A stretch of DNA of 23,997 nt from Porticoccaceae bacterium UBA4026 (GTDB lineage: Bacteria; Pseudomonadota; Gammaproteobacteria; Pseudomonadales; Porticoccaceae), in NCBI GenBank assembly GCA_002382445.1, contig DGAQ01000077.1:1-23997 (forward strand), given 5' to 3'. The position numbers were made by a program, and so were the translations under genes. Every line of letters begins with the position of its first letter. The first letter of the stretch is position 1. This document shows positions 15,111 to 22,854 of this stretch, piece by piece. Under the pieces are notes generated by a model. The model searched no databases. It worked only from the letters and a program-made list of their open reading frames with translations, and was not told where the DNA came from.

Positions 15111-16031
15111 TTAGTGCAACGCCACCATCTCATTCTCATTCTCAGCTTGATTGATTAACCAATAGCGAAAAGCCTCAACATGGGGATGAATATGTTGGTT
15201 AACGGCTGTGGCTAGGAAAAAGTTTTCCGATGAGGCAATAGATTCATCAAAAGGTGCAACTAACCGCCCACTATCTACCATATTGGTTGCTAGCGAGGTA
15301 CGTCCTAACATGATGCCATGGCCCAGTGCGGCCATTTCCATGGTAGTGATTGATGAGTCAAAGTGAATTCCCTGAGAGGGGTCAACACTGTGATAACCAA
15401 ATTGGTTTAGCCAGAAAGCCCAGCCTTCTTCGTAGCCTATAACATGTAAGAGAGTATGATCAGATAATTGTCTGGGCTTTGTGGGCGGATCTTCTGGTGA
15501 TACTTCACCACCGACTAGTTCGGGGCTGCATACGGGAAAGAGTTCATCCCACGTCAGTTGATTACTGGTATAACCTGGCCAAATTCCTTTGCCGTAGCGA
15601 ATTTCTACATCGGCATCTTTATCTGCATCACCAACCCAAATATTACTGGTAAAACGCAAACCTATTTCCGGATGTTGCTCTCGAAAACTCGATAATCTAG
15701 GGGCTAACCATGTGTTGAAGAACACCAAATTAACTTTAACGGTAAGCGTTCGGCTGCGCTCTTTACCGAAAACTTCATCAGTGATCATCGCGAGGCGGTC
15801 TATTGCTTCGCGGACGCCGGGAATATAGGACTGACCCGCGTCGGTAAGCTTTAATCCTCTTGGCAGTCGGTTAAATAATGAGGTGCCGAGTTGTGCCTCG
15901 AGGCCTTTAATTTGTTGACTAATAGCGGCTTGAGTCATGTGCAGTTCCGCCGCAGCCTGAGTAAAGTTAAGGTGCCGGGCGGAGGCTTCGAATGCACGTA
16001 ACCAATTTAATGGCGGAAGTCTTTTTTTCAT
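15111..16031 (-). CDS. LysR-family regulator, GcvA-like
   Basis: A 306-residue LysR-type regulator of the GcvA/AmpR subgroup. The opening LPPLNWLRAFEASARHLNFTQAA and the helix-turn-helix AAELHMTQAAISQQIKGLEAQLGTSLF are characteristic, as are RLPRGLKLTDAGQSY and the effector-domain block ADVEIRYGKG. It is the last gene of the minus-strand run dddB-dddC-iclR-lysR, 18 bases after iclR, so it is likely co-transcribed with the DMSP genes. It may give feedback control of dddD or of the convergent 581/DUF3726 operon. The ATG has only a weak site upstream (GAGATAA). Confidence 0.93.
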   Translation of the reverse strand: MKKRLPPLNWLRAFEASARHLNFTQAAAELHMTQAAISQQIKGLEAQLGTSLFNRLPRGLKLTDAGQSYIPGVREAIDRLAMITDEVFGKERSRTLTVKVNLVFFNTWLAPRLSSFREQHPEIGLRFTSNIWVGDADKDADVEIRYGKGIWPGYTSNQLTWDELFPVCSPELVGGEVSPEDPPTKPRQLSDHTLLHVIGYEEGWAFWLNQFGYHSVDPSQGIHFDSSITTMEMAALGHGIMLGRTSLATNMVDSGRLVAPFDESIASSENFFLATAVNQHIHPHVEAFRYWLINQAENENEMVALH

Positions 16032-16049
16032 TATAATTATCTCTTAATC

Positions 16050-16832
16050 TTAACTCGAGGTGCTGTCGGCGCCGTCAATCAATGATCCTAACTTAATAGC
16101 AGTGGTGTGCAGAATATCACTATAGCTTATTAATTCATCTAGACTTTTTCTAACCACAGGCGCATGAATAAACAGGCAAGCACATAGCCTTAGCTCGCTG
16201 TCCAAAACAGGAACCGCACAGCCGACCATGCCGTCGACAAATTCTTCATCGTCGGTACTGATATTATTGGCCTTTATCGCTAAAAGGCTTTTTTCAAGAT
16301 AGGTGGGATCAATAATGGTATTACGCGCATACTGATGCAAAGGTAAATGGCTAATAATTTTCTGGCGGCGCTGCTTAGGCAGTGAGCTCAGATATAGTTT
16401 GCCGCTAGCGGTGCACCAAACGGGTGTGCGGCTACCCACTTGCAAATTAAGCTGCAGCGGCCAGTTTGATTGCACTCTGTCGTAATAAACCATTTCACTG
16501 CCATTGGGGATGGCGATGCCGCATGTTTCACCAATTTTCTCGGTTAGCTGCTCAAGAATTGCCCTACGCACCGCGCTAAACCGCTCGCTGTGCAAGACAC
16601 CCCAAGCGACACCGTGCATGCGCCTACCGGGAATAATTAAACCACGCATGTTGGTCTGCACAAAGCCATCGTCTTCCAGTTGATTGAGAAGCCGATGGAT
16701 ACTTGGTTTTGGGATGTCCAAAAGAATGGCTAGATCAGCTGGCGACAAGGGTCGCTCAGCTTTGGCCACAGCTTCAATAATCGCCATTACTCTAGCGATA
16801 GCTGAACCTTTCTCTTTCCCATTAGTCGCCAT
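16050..16832 (-). CDS. IclR-family transcriptional regulator
   Basis: A 260-residue IclR-type protein. The N-terminal winged helix-turn-helix covers about residues 10-75 (LSPADLAILLDIPKPSIHRLLNQLEDDGFV), and the effector-binding domain follows from about residue 85. That domain includes the conserved blocks GETCGIAIPNGSEMVYYDRV, ASGKLYLSSLP and VDGMVGCAVPVLD. Such regulators usually sense small carboxylic acids. The gene begins 13 bases after dddC, with AGGTAAT before the ATG, and is in the dddB-dddC operon. A sensor of 3-hydroxypropionate or a related acid would fit, but this is inference. IclR control of a dddD-type locus is not something I know as a standard arrangement. Confidence 0.93.
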   Translation of the reverse strand: MATNGKEKGSAIARVMAIIEAVAKAERPLSPADLAILLDIPKPSIHRLLNQLEDDGFVQTNMRGLIIPGRRMHGVAWGVLHSERFSAVRRAILEQLTEKIGETCGIAIPNGSEMVYYDRVQSNWPLQLNLQVGSRTPVWCTASGKLYLSSLPKQRRQKIISHLPLHQYARNTIIDPTYLEKSLLAIKANNISTDDEEFVDGMVGCAVPVLDSELRLCACLFIHAPVVRKSLDELISYSDILHTTAIKLGSLIDGADSTSS

Positions 16833-16845
16833 AATTACCTTAGTC

Positions 16846-18342
16846 TTAGCTTAGTGTAGGCATAGAGAACTGAGCACCTTCTCTAACGCCGGCCGATGGC
16901 CAGCGCTGTGTGATTGTCTTGCGTTTGGTGTAAAAGCGAACACCATCAGGGCCATAGGCGTGCAAATCACCAAACAGAGAGCGTTTCCAGCCACCAAAGC
17001 TATGATAAGCCACAGGGACAGGCAGAGGGATGTTAATGCCTACCATGCCCACCTGAATATGGTCGGAGAAGTATCTCGCGGCTTCGCCATCACGTGTAAA
17101 GATACAGGTGCCATTGCCATATTCGTGGGCATCAATGAGATCCATTGCTTGCTGCATGGACTCGACACGAACAACTTGCAGTACCGGACCGAAAATTTCC
17201 GCATGGTAGCTGTCCATATCAGCGGTAACGCGGTCGATCAGCGTTCCGCCAACATAAAAGCCGTTCTCATAACCATCAACATTTAAATGACGACCATCAA
17301 CCACGATGTCTGCACCCTGTTCCTCGGCGCTGTCGATATATCCAAACACCTTTTGCTGATGTTGTTTTGTAATCACAGGGCCAAAGTCATTGTTAGCATC
17401 GTGACAAGGACCAATTTTCAAGGTCTTCATCGCCTCTTTCATCTTGCTAACCAGTTGATCTGCCGCGGCATCGCCAACGGCTACCGCCACTGACAGCGCC
17501 ATACAGCGTTCACCAGAAGATCCAAAAGCAGCGCCAAGAAGTTGCGCAACGGCGTTATCCATGTCAGCGTCTGGCATAACAATAGCGTGGTTTTTAGCGC
17601 CACCGAGAGCCTGGCAGCGCTTGCCATTAGCATTGGCTGTGGTGTATATGTATTCAGCGATAGAGGTTGATCCAACAAAGCTGACGGCTTTAATGCGATC
17701 GTCATTGAGTAGGGTATCCACGGCCTCTTTGTCGCCATTAACCACATTCATAACGCCGTCGGGCAGCCCTGCCTCTTTCAGAAGCGACGCGATAAACAGT
17801 GTCGAGCTTGGGTCGCGCTCTGAGGGCTTGAGAATAAAACAGTTACCGCAAACGATGGCCATCGGGTACATCCATAGCGGCACCATGGCGGGAAAGTTAA
17901 ATGGCGTAATGCCGGCAACCACGCCCAGAGGCTGGAATTCGCTCCAAGAGTCGATGCTAGGTGCAACATTTTTACTATGCTCACCCTTCAGTAGTTCTGG
18001 TGCGCAACACGCGTATTCTACGTTCTCAATGCCTCGTTGCAATTCACCGGCTGCATCGTGAGAAATTTTGCCATGCTCTTCGCCTATCAATTGGCAGATT
18101 TTATCGACATTTTGTTCGAGTAAATCTTTAAACTTAAACATGACTCTAGCGCGTTTTATTGCGGGGGTGTTACGCCAAGCGGGATAAGCGCTTTGAGCCG
18201 CGGCAATCGCTTCCTCTACTGTGGCTTTTGAGGCCAAGGCGACCTGTTTGCTGACTTCACCATTGGATGGGTTGAATACATCCTGAGTGCGCTCAGTGGT
18301 GTCAATTAATTGACCGTTAATTAGGTGTCCGACAGTGACCAT
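16846..18342 (-). CDS. dddC: Malonate-semialdehyde dehydrogenase (CoA-acetylating), MmsA family, DddC
   Basis: A 498-residue CoA-acylating aldehyde dehydrogenase of the methylmalonate-semialdehyde dehydrogenase family. The catalytic Cys is C280 in SGERCMALS. The general-base Glu of ordinary aldehyde dehydrogenases is replaced in LGGAKNHAIVMPDAD, the hallmark of this CoA-dependent group. The N-anchor appears as TPFNFPAMVPLWM, and the C-terminal block SFGGWKRSLFGDLHAYGPDG is typical. In DMSP catabolism DddC turns malonate semialdehyde into acetyl-CoA with loss of CO2. The neighbouring iron alcohol dehydrogenase (43 bases upstream) and DddD support that role over valine or inositol degradation. 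GAGGGAA precedes the ATG. The gene is followed closely by iclR and lysR on the same strand. Confidence 0.9.
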   Translation of the reverse strand: MVTVGHLINGQLIDTTERTQDVFNPSNGEVSKQVALASKATVEEAIAAAQSAYPAWRNTPAIKRARVMFKFKDLLEQNVDKICQLIGEEHGKISHDAAGELQRGIENVEYACCAPELLKGEHSKNVAPSIDSWSEFQPLGVVAGITPFNFPAMVPLWMYPMAIVCGNCFILKPSERDPSSTLFIASLLKEAGLPDGVMNVVNGDKEAVDTLLNDDRIKAVSFVGSTSIAEYIYTTANANGKRCQALGGAKNHAIVMPDADMDNAVAQLLGAAFGSSGERCMALSVAVAVGDAAADQLVSKMKEAMKTLKIGPCHDANNDFGPVITKQHQQKVFGYIDSAEEQGADIVVDGRHLNVDGYENGFYVGGTLIDRVTADMDSYHAEIFGPVLQVVRVESMQQAMDLIDAHEYGNGTCIFTRDGEAARYFSDHIQVGMVGINIPLPVPVAYHSFGGWKRSLFGDLHAYGPDGVRFYTKRKTITQRWPSAGVREGAQFSMPTLS

Positions 18343-18385
18343 CTTGTATTCCCTCGCTATATTAATATTGAATTCGTTGATTTAG

Positions 18386-19543
18386 TTACCAAAGTTTTTT
18401 GTAAAGTTCGATCATCTCAGTAACATCCGGAACCCTTGGATTATTGCCTGGGGAGCCTGAGGCTAGCGCTTGAGAGGCCATGGTTTCAAGATTGCCAAAA
18501 AAGTGCTCACGATCAACACCAAACGCCTTTAATGTGGGCACCTGTAATTCATCATTAAGTGCATATAATTCGTTCAACAGCTTTTGGTTAGCCTGTTCAG
18601 TGTTGTCACTATAATCAGCCGCGCCTATCGCACGGGCGCAGTCAGCATAACGTTCCGCTGCAGCGGGGATAGAGTATTCAGTCACCGTTGGTAATAACAT
18701 AGCGTTGGATAGGCCGTGGGGCACGTGATAGAACGCGCCTATGGGTCTACTCATACCATGGACTAAGGCGACAGAGGCGTTAGAAAAAGCGACGCCAGCT
18801 AATGTAGAGCCGAGCATCATCTGCTCTCTTGCTTCTCTATCGCTGCCATCGTGGAAGGCACGGCGCAGGTTAGGGCCGATCAACTTCATCGCGGCAATTG
18901 CCTGAGTGTCAGTGTAAGCGCTGGCTTTTTTACTGACATAGGATTCCATGGCGTGGGTCAAAGCATCAATGCCAGTGTCGGCAGTGGTGCGCGCGGGCAC
19001 ACTTAAAGAAAGCTCGAAATCGACTAGAGCGACGGTGGGCATAAACCCTGTGCCTAAGCAGAGCATTTTCTCGTCGCTGGTCTCGTCAGTAATAATGGTG
19101 AACTTAGTCACCTCAGAGCCGGTCCCCGCCGTGGTAGGGATGGCAAAAATAGGTAAACCGGGCTCGTTCACGATTCGAGGGAATTTGTAGTCGCGCATTT
19201 CACCGCCGTAGGTGCCGAGTATGGCAATGGCTTTGGCGCTGTCGATTGGACTACCGCCCCCCAAAGCAATAATTGAATCGTAGTTCCCGCGACGAACCTT
19301 ATCAACGCCCGCTTGTATGGAGCTCACGGTGGGCTCGGGAACAGTGTCGTCAAACACGTCAGCCCTTATTCCAACCTCGCTTAAACATTCATTAATACTG
19401 TTGGTGTAACCGAGTTGGACCATTATTTTGTCAGTCACAATTAGCGGCCGATGCAAATCCATACTCTTCAGTATGTTGCCGATTTCTTTGCTGGCGCCAC
19501 CGCCAACTTGCAAAACTTGCGGAAGAATTATTTTTACTGACAT
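18386..19543 (-). CDS. dddB: Iron-containing alcohol dehydrogenase, 3-hydroxypropionate dehydrogenase DddB
   Basis: A 385-residue group III Fe-dependent alcohol dehydrogenase. The NAD-binding motif is GGGSPIDSAK (95-104), and the iron ligands are D193 and H197 (GIDALTHAMESY), H262 (LVHGMSRP) and H276 (HVPHG). In the DddD pathway DddB oxidises 3-hydroxypropionate to malonate semialdehyde, which the next gene's product uses. The frame is open 11 codons further upstream to an ATG at 19576. I choose the ATG at 19543 because a GGAGT site lies five bases before it, the length is then typical for the family, and the extra codons would include part of a regulatory dyad (19570-19585). It is first in the minus-strand operon and divergent from dddD. 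Confidence 0.9.
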   Translation of the reverse strand: MSVKIILPQVLQVGGGASKEIGNILKSMDLHRPLIVTDKIMVQLGYTNSINECLSEVGIRADVFDDTVPEPTVSSIQAGVDKVRRGNYDSIIALGGGSPIDSAKAIAILGTYGGEMRDYKFPRIVNEPGLPIFAIPTTAGTGSEVTKFTIITDETSDEKMLCLGTGFMPTVALVDFELSLSVPARTTADTGIDALTHAMESYVSKKASAYTDTQAIAAMKLIGPNLRRAFHDGSDREAREQMMLGSTLAGVAFSNASVALVHGMSRPIGAFYHVPHGLSNAMLLPTVTEYSIPAAAERYADCARAIGAADYSDNTEQANQKLLNELYALNDELQVPTLKAFGVDREHFFGNLETMASQALASGSPGNNPRVPDVTEMIELYKKLW

Positions 19544-19569
19544 GTCTACTCCGATAATATTTATTTTTG

Positions 19570-19585
19570 AAGTCAAAAGTGACTT
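19570..19585. promoter_or_regulatory. Dyad in the dddB leader
   Basis: AAGTCA and TGACTT are perfect six-base arms around AAAG, about 30 bases upstream of the chosen dddB start. A regulator bound here would block early transcription or translation of dddB, making it a candidate operator for the IclR or LysR proteins of the locus. Confidence 0.45.
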
Positions 19586-19665
19586 ATTTGGTCATCTTAT
19601 GGCTTTTTTTAATTCCGATAGCGCCTAATGGCTTCATTTATCAAGGTGACCACTGTAATCCTTAA

Positions 19666-19679
19666 ATGATACGAATCAT
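19666..19679. promoter_or_regulatory. ATGAT-N4-ATCAT dyad
   Basis: ATGATACGAATCAT has perfect five-base arms around ACGA, central in the divergent region about 125 bases upstream of dddB. It is a candidate regulator site. The spacing is not the LysR T-N11-A form. Confidence 0.4.
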
Positions 19680-19759
19680 ATTGTTTTAGCTAATTTATAT
19701 TAAAAAGTTTTGATTATTCTTCCATTTTTACGGTACTTGGTTGCGCGTCATAAGGAAAA

Positions 19760-19775
19760 TTATGCCTTTGCATAA
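19760..19775. promoter_or_regulatory. TTATGC-N4-GCATAA dyad
   Basis: TTATGC and GCATAA are perfect six-base arms around CTTT, about 205 bases before dddD. Its symmetry and arm length fit a dimeric regulator such as an IclR protein. Confidence 0.45.
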
Positions 19776-19793
19776 ATTCAGTAATGGCGAGGC

Positions 19794-19819
19794 CTGAGAA
19801 GCATTATTTTTGTTCTCAG
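19794..19819. promoter_or_regulatory. CTGAGAA-N12-TTCTCAG inverted repeat
   Basis: Perfect seven-base arms separated by 12 bases, about 160 bases before dddD. It may be an operator spanning two helical turns. The T-rich loop makes a terminator unlikely. Confidence 0.4.
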
Positions 19820-19980
19820 TGATAAAAAAATTGATGTCTTAGGGGCTTTATTTTTTGCTGGCGTCCAATGTTCTTGGTTCTTAAGATCGCGCCTATTAAA
19901 CGGGGCACTAAATAGCCCTTAAACAGACATCTGCATGTAAACCTTCGGCATGAATAATTTTGCTGGAATAGGAAGAAGAT

Positions 19981-22593
19981 ATGAGCAATGAAGTGCGACT
20001 GCCACTCGATGGTATCACCGTGGTGGATTTCGGTCAGCAGATAGCAGGACCAGCTGTCGCTATGATTATGGCCGACTTGGGTGCTACGGTTGTACACGTT
20101 GATCCGCCGAGTGGACCGCAGTGGAAGCACCAGGCAAACGCAATCTTAAATCGCAACAAACAGTGCCTGACTATTGATTTGAAAAGTCCGTTGGGACAAA
20201 AGCAGGCGATGGAGTTGATCGCCAAGGCTGATGTGGTCATTGAGTCTTTTCGTCCTGGTGTAATGCAAAAGCTGGGTATTGATTTTCAGGCCGTTCGGCT
20301 GGCACGTCCAGAACTCATCACCTTGTCGATTCCTGGCTTTGCCAGTAATGATGAACTGCGCAGTGATTGGAAAGCTACAGAAGCGGTAGTGGCTGCCACC
20401 GCTGGAGCTTTCACGGACATGGGTTTTAATCGAGTACTTATGGGACTAAATCCATGCTTTTCACCATTGCCTTTGGCGTCTTCTTACGCAACAACCTTGG
20501 CGGCAAGCTCCGTTGTGTTGGCCTTAGGGGCTAGAGAAAGATCTGGTTTTGGAGACCATATAGAAGTACCCGTGATTGCATCAATGATGGAAGGCTTGTC
20601 TTATAATTCGTACCAGATTGAAGGACTGCCCGAGCGCTATAAAACCATGCGCGAAAAAGAAATTGAGTATCGACGGGCTAATAATATAGCCTTTGATTTA
20701 AGCTACGATCAATTACAGGAGTACCTAGATCCCTTTTACCGCACTTACGAATGTGCCGATGGCCGAATGTTCTATGTGGTTTGCCCATCTCATCGAAAGC
20801 ATGCAAGACGCTGTTTAGACGCTATGGGTCTTTATGAGGAGTTGTTAGCAGAGGGTTTACCCGATGTTGGCAACCTACACTTACCCGTCAGCGAATGGGA
20901 TGCTGAGACCGCGATTGGTGTTTATCCTCTCCCTAAGAAATGGGCTGATATTATTTCGGCGAAGATGAAGCTGATTTTTTTGACTAAAACGTCAAGTGAA
21001 TGGGGTGCCATCTTCGGTGAGAAACAGATTCCAGGAGCACCGCATAGAACGACTAAAGAATGGGTTAACAGTAAACACTGTAATGAAGCCGGCATTATTG
21101 TAGAGGTTGATGACTCAGAGTTTGGCTTAATGAAACAACCTGGACCCATAGCGTGGTTAGAAGAGTCAGCTAGCCAAATGTTAACCCCACGACCGCGGCA
21201 GTTTGTCGATTTTGAAACAGCGTTGGCTACATTGTCCTGTGCTTACAGGCCCCGATTAGTCCCTATACAGCAGATTACTCACGAGCAGTCCGGTTGGTTA
21301 GATGGGTTGCGGATACTAGATTTGACTAATGTCATCGCCGGCCCTCATTCGACAGCATTTTTAGGACGCTTTGGGGCACAGATTACCAAATTAGAGCCAG
21401 TTGATCCGATGTACGATCCGCTCATAGGCACCCTGTTTACTTTTCAGTCAGACATGGGTAAGCGCAGTGCTCTAGTGAATATTAATACTAAAGACGGACG
21501 TGAGGTTTTCAATCGTTTAGTACGTTCGGTGGACTTGGTCGTCATTAATGCTCCCGATCGTCAAATGAAGTCACTTGGGCTTGATCAGGACACATTGCAA
21601 TCTATTAACCCTGGGGTATTGTTCTGCCGTCTTGACTGTATGGGAGGTCCGTCGCTAGGCCATAAAAGCAATTACATTGGTTATGATGATATTGTCCAGG
21701 CCAATAGTGGCATTATGAGTCGCTTCGGTGGCCGTGAGACGCCGGAAGAGCATGCTCATCTCGGCACGCTAGATGTGAACTGTGGCTTTGCTGGTGGCCT
21801 AGGTATGGCATTGGCAATTTACCATAAGGCGAGAACGGGAGAGACGAGTCGTGCTCGCACTTCATTGGCGGCGGTCACTAATTTGGCTCAGTTGCCATTT
21901 TGTTTTGATTACAAAGGTCTTGAAGAGTTCAACGAGCCGTCCGGGCGCGGTGCCATGGGCACTAATGCGTTGTCGCACTTTTATGCTACCGCAGATGACT
22001 GGATCTTTCTTGACGCTAGCGATGAAGACATTGACACCTTAAACAGGATACCCGGCCTACAGGGTATCGATGGCACCGCTGATATTCAGGTCTTTCTCAC
22101 TGTTGCTTTCCAACAATCGTCTTCTGCAAACTGGGTGCAAAGACTACATGCTGCCGACGTAGCCGCAGCAGTGCCTCATTCAATTGAGACTCTCAGAGAA
22201 CAGTACAGTCGTGTCGCTGATGGTAAGGTTGGTATAGATCGTGGAAGCTTTGCTTTTTCAATCCATTCTGACCACCCTAGTGGTCACTGCGTTACTCAAA
22301 TTGATCACTATGCTATTCGACCTACTATGTCTCGTATTTACTCAGTCACTCCTGCCGAGGCTCATGGTCATTCAACTCGCGAGGTACTTGCCGGAGTGGG
22401 GTATGGCGAGCAAGAAATAGATTCAATGCTGGAGATCGGCGTCGCGGCTCTAGGTTGGGGTTTAACCTATTTGCCTGGGGATAACCTAGGTGAACCCATG
22501 CCGCAGTTAGACGGATTGGTCCGCACAGTTGATACAGCGAGTGTAGGTTGGGTCGATATGGAGCCTGCCGAGGACGATATCTTCATCACATAG
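19981..22593 (+). CDS. dddD: DMSP CoA-transferase/lyase DddD (class III, two CaiB domains)
   Basis: An 870-residue fused class III CoA-transferase. Two CaiB/BaiF domains are visible: one opens LDGITVVDFGQQIAGPAVAMI (about residue 8), the second LDGLRILDLTNVIAGPHSTAF (about 440). The expected catalytic Asp of the second domain is D598 in HLGTLDVNCGFAGG, corresponding to the essential Asp near residue 602 of Marinomonas DddD. DddD attaches CoA to dimethylsulfoniopropionate and cleaves it to dimethyl sulfide and 3-hydroxypropionyl-CoA/3-hydroxypropionate. The double-domain length, the opening SNEVRLPLDGITVVDFGQQ and the dddB-dddC neighbours separate it from carnitine or other CaiB enzymes. AGGAAG precedes the ATG. 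The last 35 or so residues after TYLPGD appear to extend past the usual end and overlap the convergent TraR/DksA-type gene by 87 bases. Confidence 0.93.
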   Translation: MSNEVRLPLDGITVVDFGQQIAGPAVAMIMADLGATVVHVDPPSGPQWKHQANAILNRNKQCLTIDLKSPLGQKQAMELIAKADVVIESFRPGVMQKLGIDFQAVRLARPELITLSIPGFASNDELRSDWKATEAVVAATAGAFTDMGFNRVLMGLNPCFSPLPLASSYATTLAASSVVLALGARERSGFGDHIEVPVIASMMEGLSYNSYQIEGLPERYKTMREKEIEYRRANNIAFDLSYDQLQEYLDPFYRTYECADGRMFYVVCPSHRKHARRCLDAMGLYEELLAEGLPDVGNLHLPVSEWDAETAIGVYPLPKKWADIISAKMKLIFLTKTSSEWGAIFGEKQIPGAPHRTTKEWVNSKHCNEAGIIVEVDDSEFGLMKQPGPIAWLEESASQMLTPRPRQFVDFETALATLSCAYRPRLVPIQQITHEQSGWLDGLRILDLTNVIAGPHSTAFLGRFGAQITKLEPVDPMYDPLIGTLFTFQSDMGKRSALVNINTKDGREVFNRLVRSVDLVVINAPDRQMKSLGLDQDTLQSINPGVLFCRLDCMGGPSLGHKSNYIGYDDIVQANSGIMSRFGGRETPEEHAHLGTLDVNCGFAGGLGMALAIYHKARTGETSRARTSLAAVTNLAQLPFCFDYKGLEEFNEPSGRGAMGTNALSHFYATADDWIFLDASDEDIDTLNRIPGLQGIDGTADIQVFLTVAFQQSSSANWVQRLHAADVAAAVPHSIETLREQYSRVADGKVGIDRGSFAFSIHSDHPSGHCVTQIDHYAIRPTMSRIYSVTPAEAHGHSTREVLAGVGYGEQEIDSMLEIGVAALGWGLTYLPGDNLGEPMPQLDGLVRTVDTASVGWVDMEPAEDDIFIT

Positions 22594-22851
22594 GGCACAG
22601 CGCCCGTAGCTTCCTAAGGCGATACGTTCTAGCGCGAGTGGTATCCGCGCTAGCTGTTGCTTGCGGCGGCGCGATGCCTCTTTGGCCATTTCGACACCCT
22701 GCATGGCATCCATGCGAGAAAGACGCCCAACCGTAGATTGATCTAATTGCACGGGCTTAGTTGCTTCGCTGGATAGACTTTCTAACTCAGTCAACTCGGT
22801 CATCAGATCAAGAAGAGCTCGACGAAAAGTGTCACTATCTAAATTATCCAC
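22507..22851 (-). CDS. TraR/DksA-type C4 zinc-finger protein
   Basis: A 114-residue DksA-like protein. The C-terminal zinc finger is C85-x2-C88-x17-C106-x2-C109 (GRCALCDEDI ... RCINCA). The N-terminal half is a coiled-coil pair with the family's GRLSRMDAMQ segment, followed by RRRKQQLARIPLALERIALGSYG. Such proteins enter the RNA polymerase secondary channel or otherwise tune transcription. The short form's exact role is unknown. The start is a GTG three bases after the lysR stop codon, so translation is probably coupled to lysR. Its last 87 bases are antisense to the 3' end of dddD. Both reading frames look genuine, since the zinc-finger cysteines lie inside the overlap. Confidence 0.88.
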   Translation of the reverse strand: MDNLDSDTFRRALLDLMTELTELESLSSEATKPVQLDQSTVGRLSRMDAMQGVEMAKEASRRRKQQLARIPLALERIALGSYGRCALCDEDIVLGRLHIDPTYTRCINCADQSV

Positions 22852-22854
22852 TAC

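Larger units (their letters stand above)
19544..19980. other. Divergent dddB/dddD control region
   Basis: A 437-base AT-rich gap between two divergently transcribed DMSP genes, with no convincing gene. It contains at least four perfect dyads, at 19570-19585, 19666-19679, 19760-19775 and 19794-19819, listed separately. Ribosome binding sites for both genes are present (GGAGTA for dddB, AGGAAG for dddD). I could not identify convincing -35/-10 pairs, as expected for activator-dependent promoters. Confidence 0.65.

Noticed and set aside
17561..18061. Plus-strand 166-codon frame opposite dddC
   Set aside because: Long, but fully antisense to a conserved dehydrogenase, with no family resemblance. 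Such open antisense frames are expected from codon bias.
19544..19576. ATG at 19576 as the dddB start
   Set aside because: The ATG at 19543 has a proper GGAGT site and gives the normal family length.
19816..20130. Minus-strand 104-codon frame across the dddB/dddD gap and the dddD start
   Set aside because: It overlaps the dddD N-terminus and has a low-quality composition with no motif.
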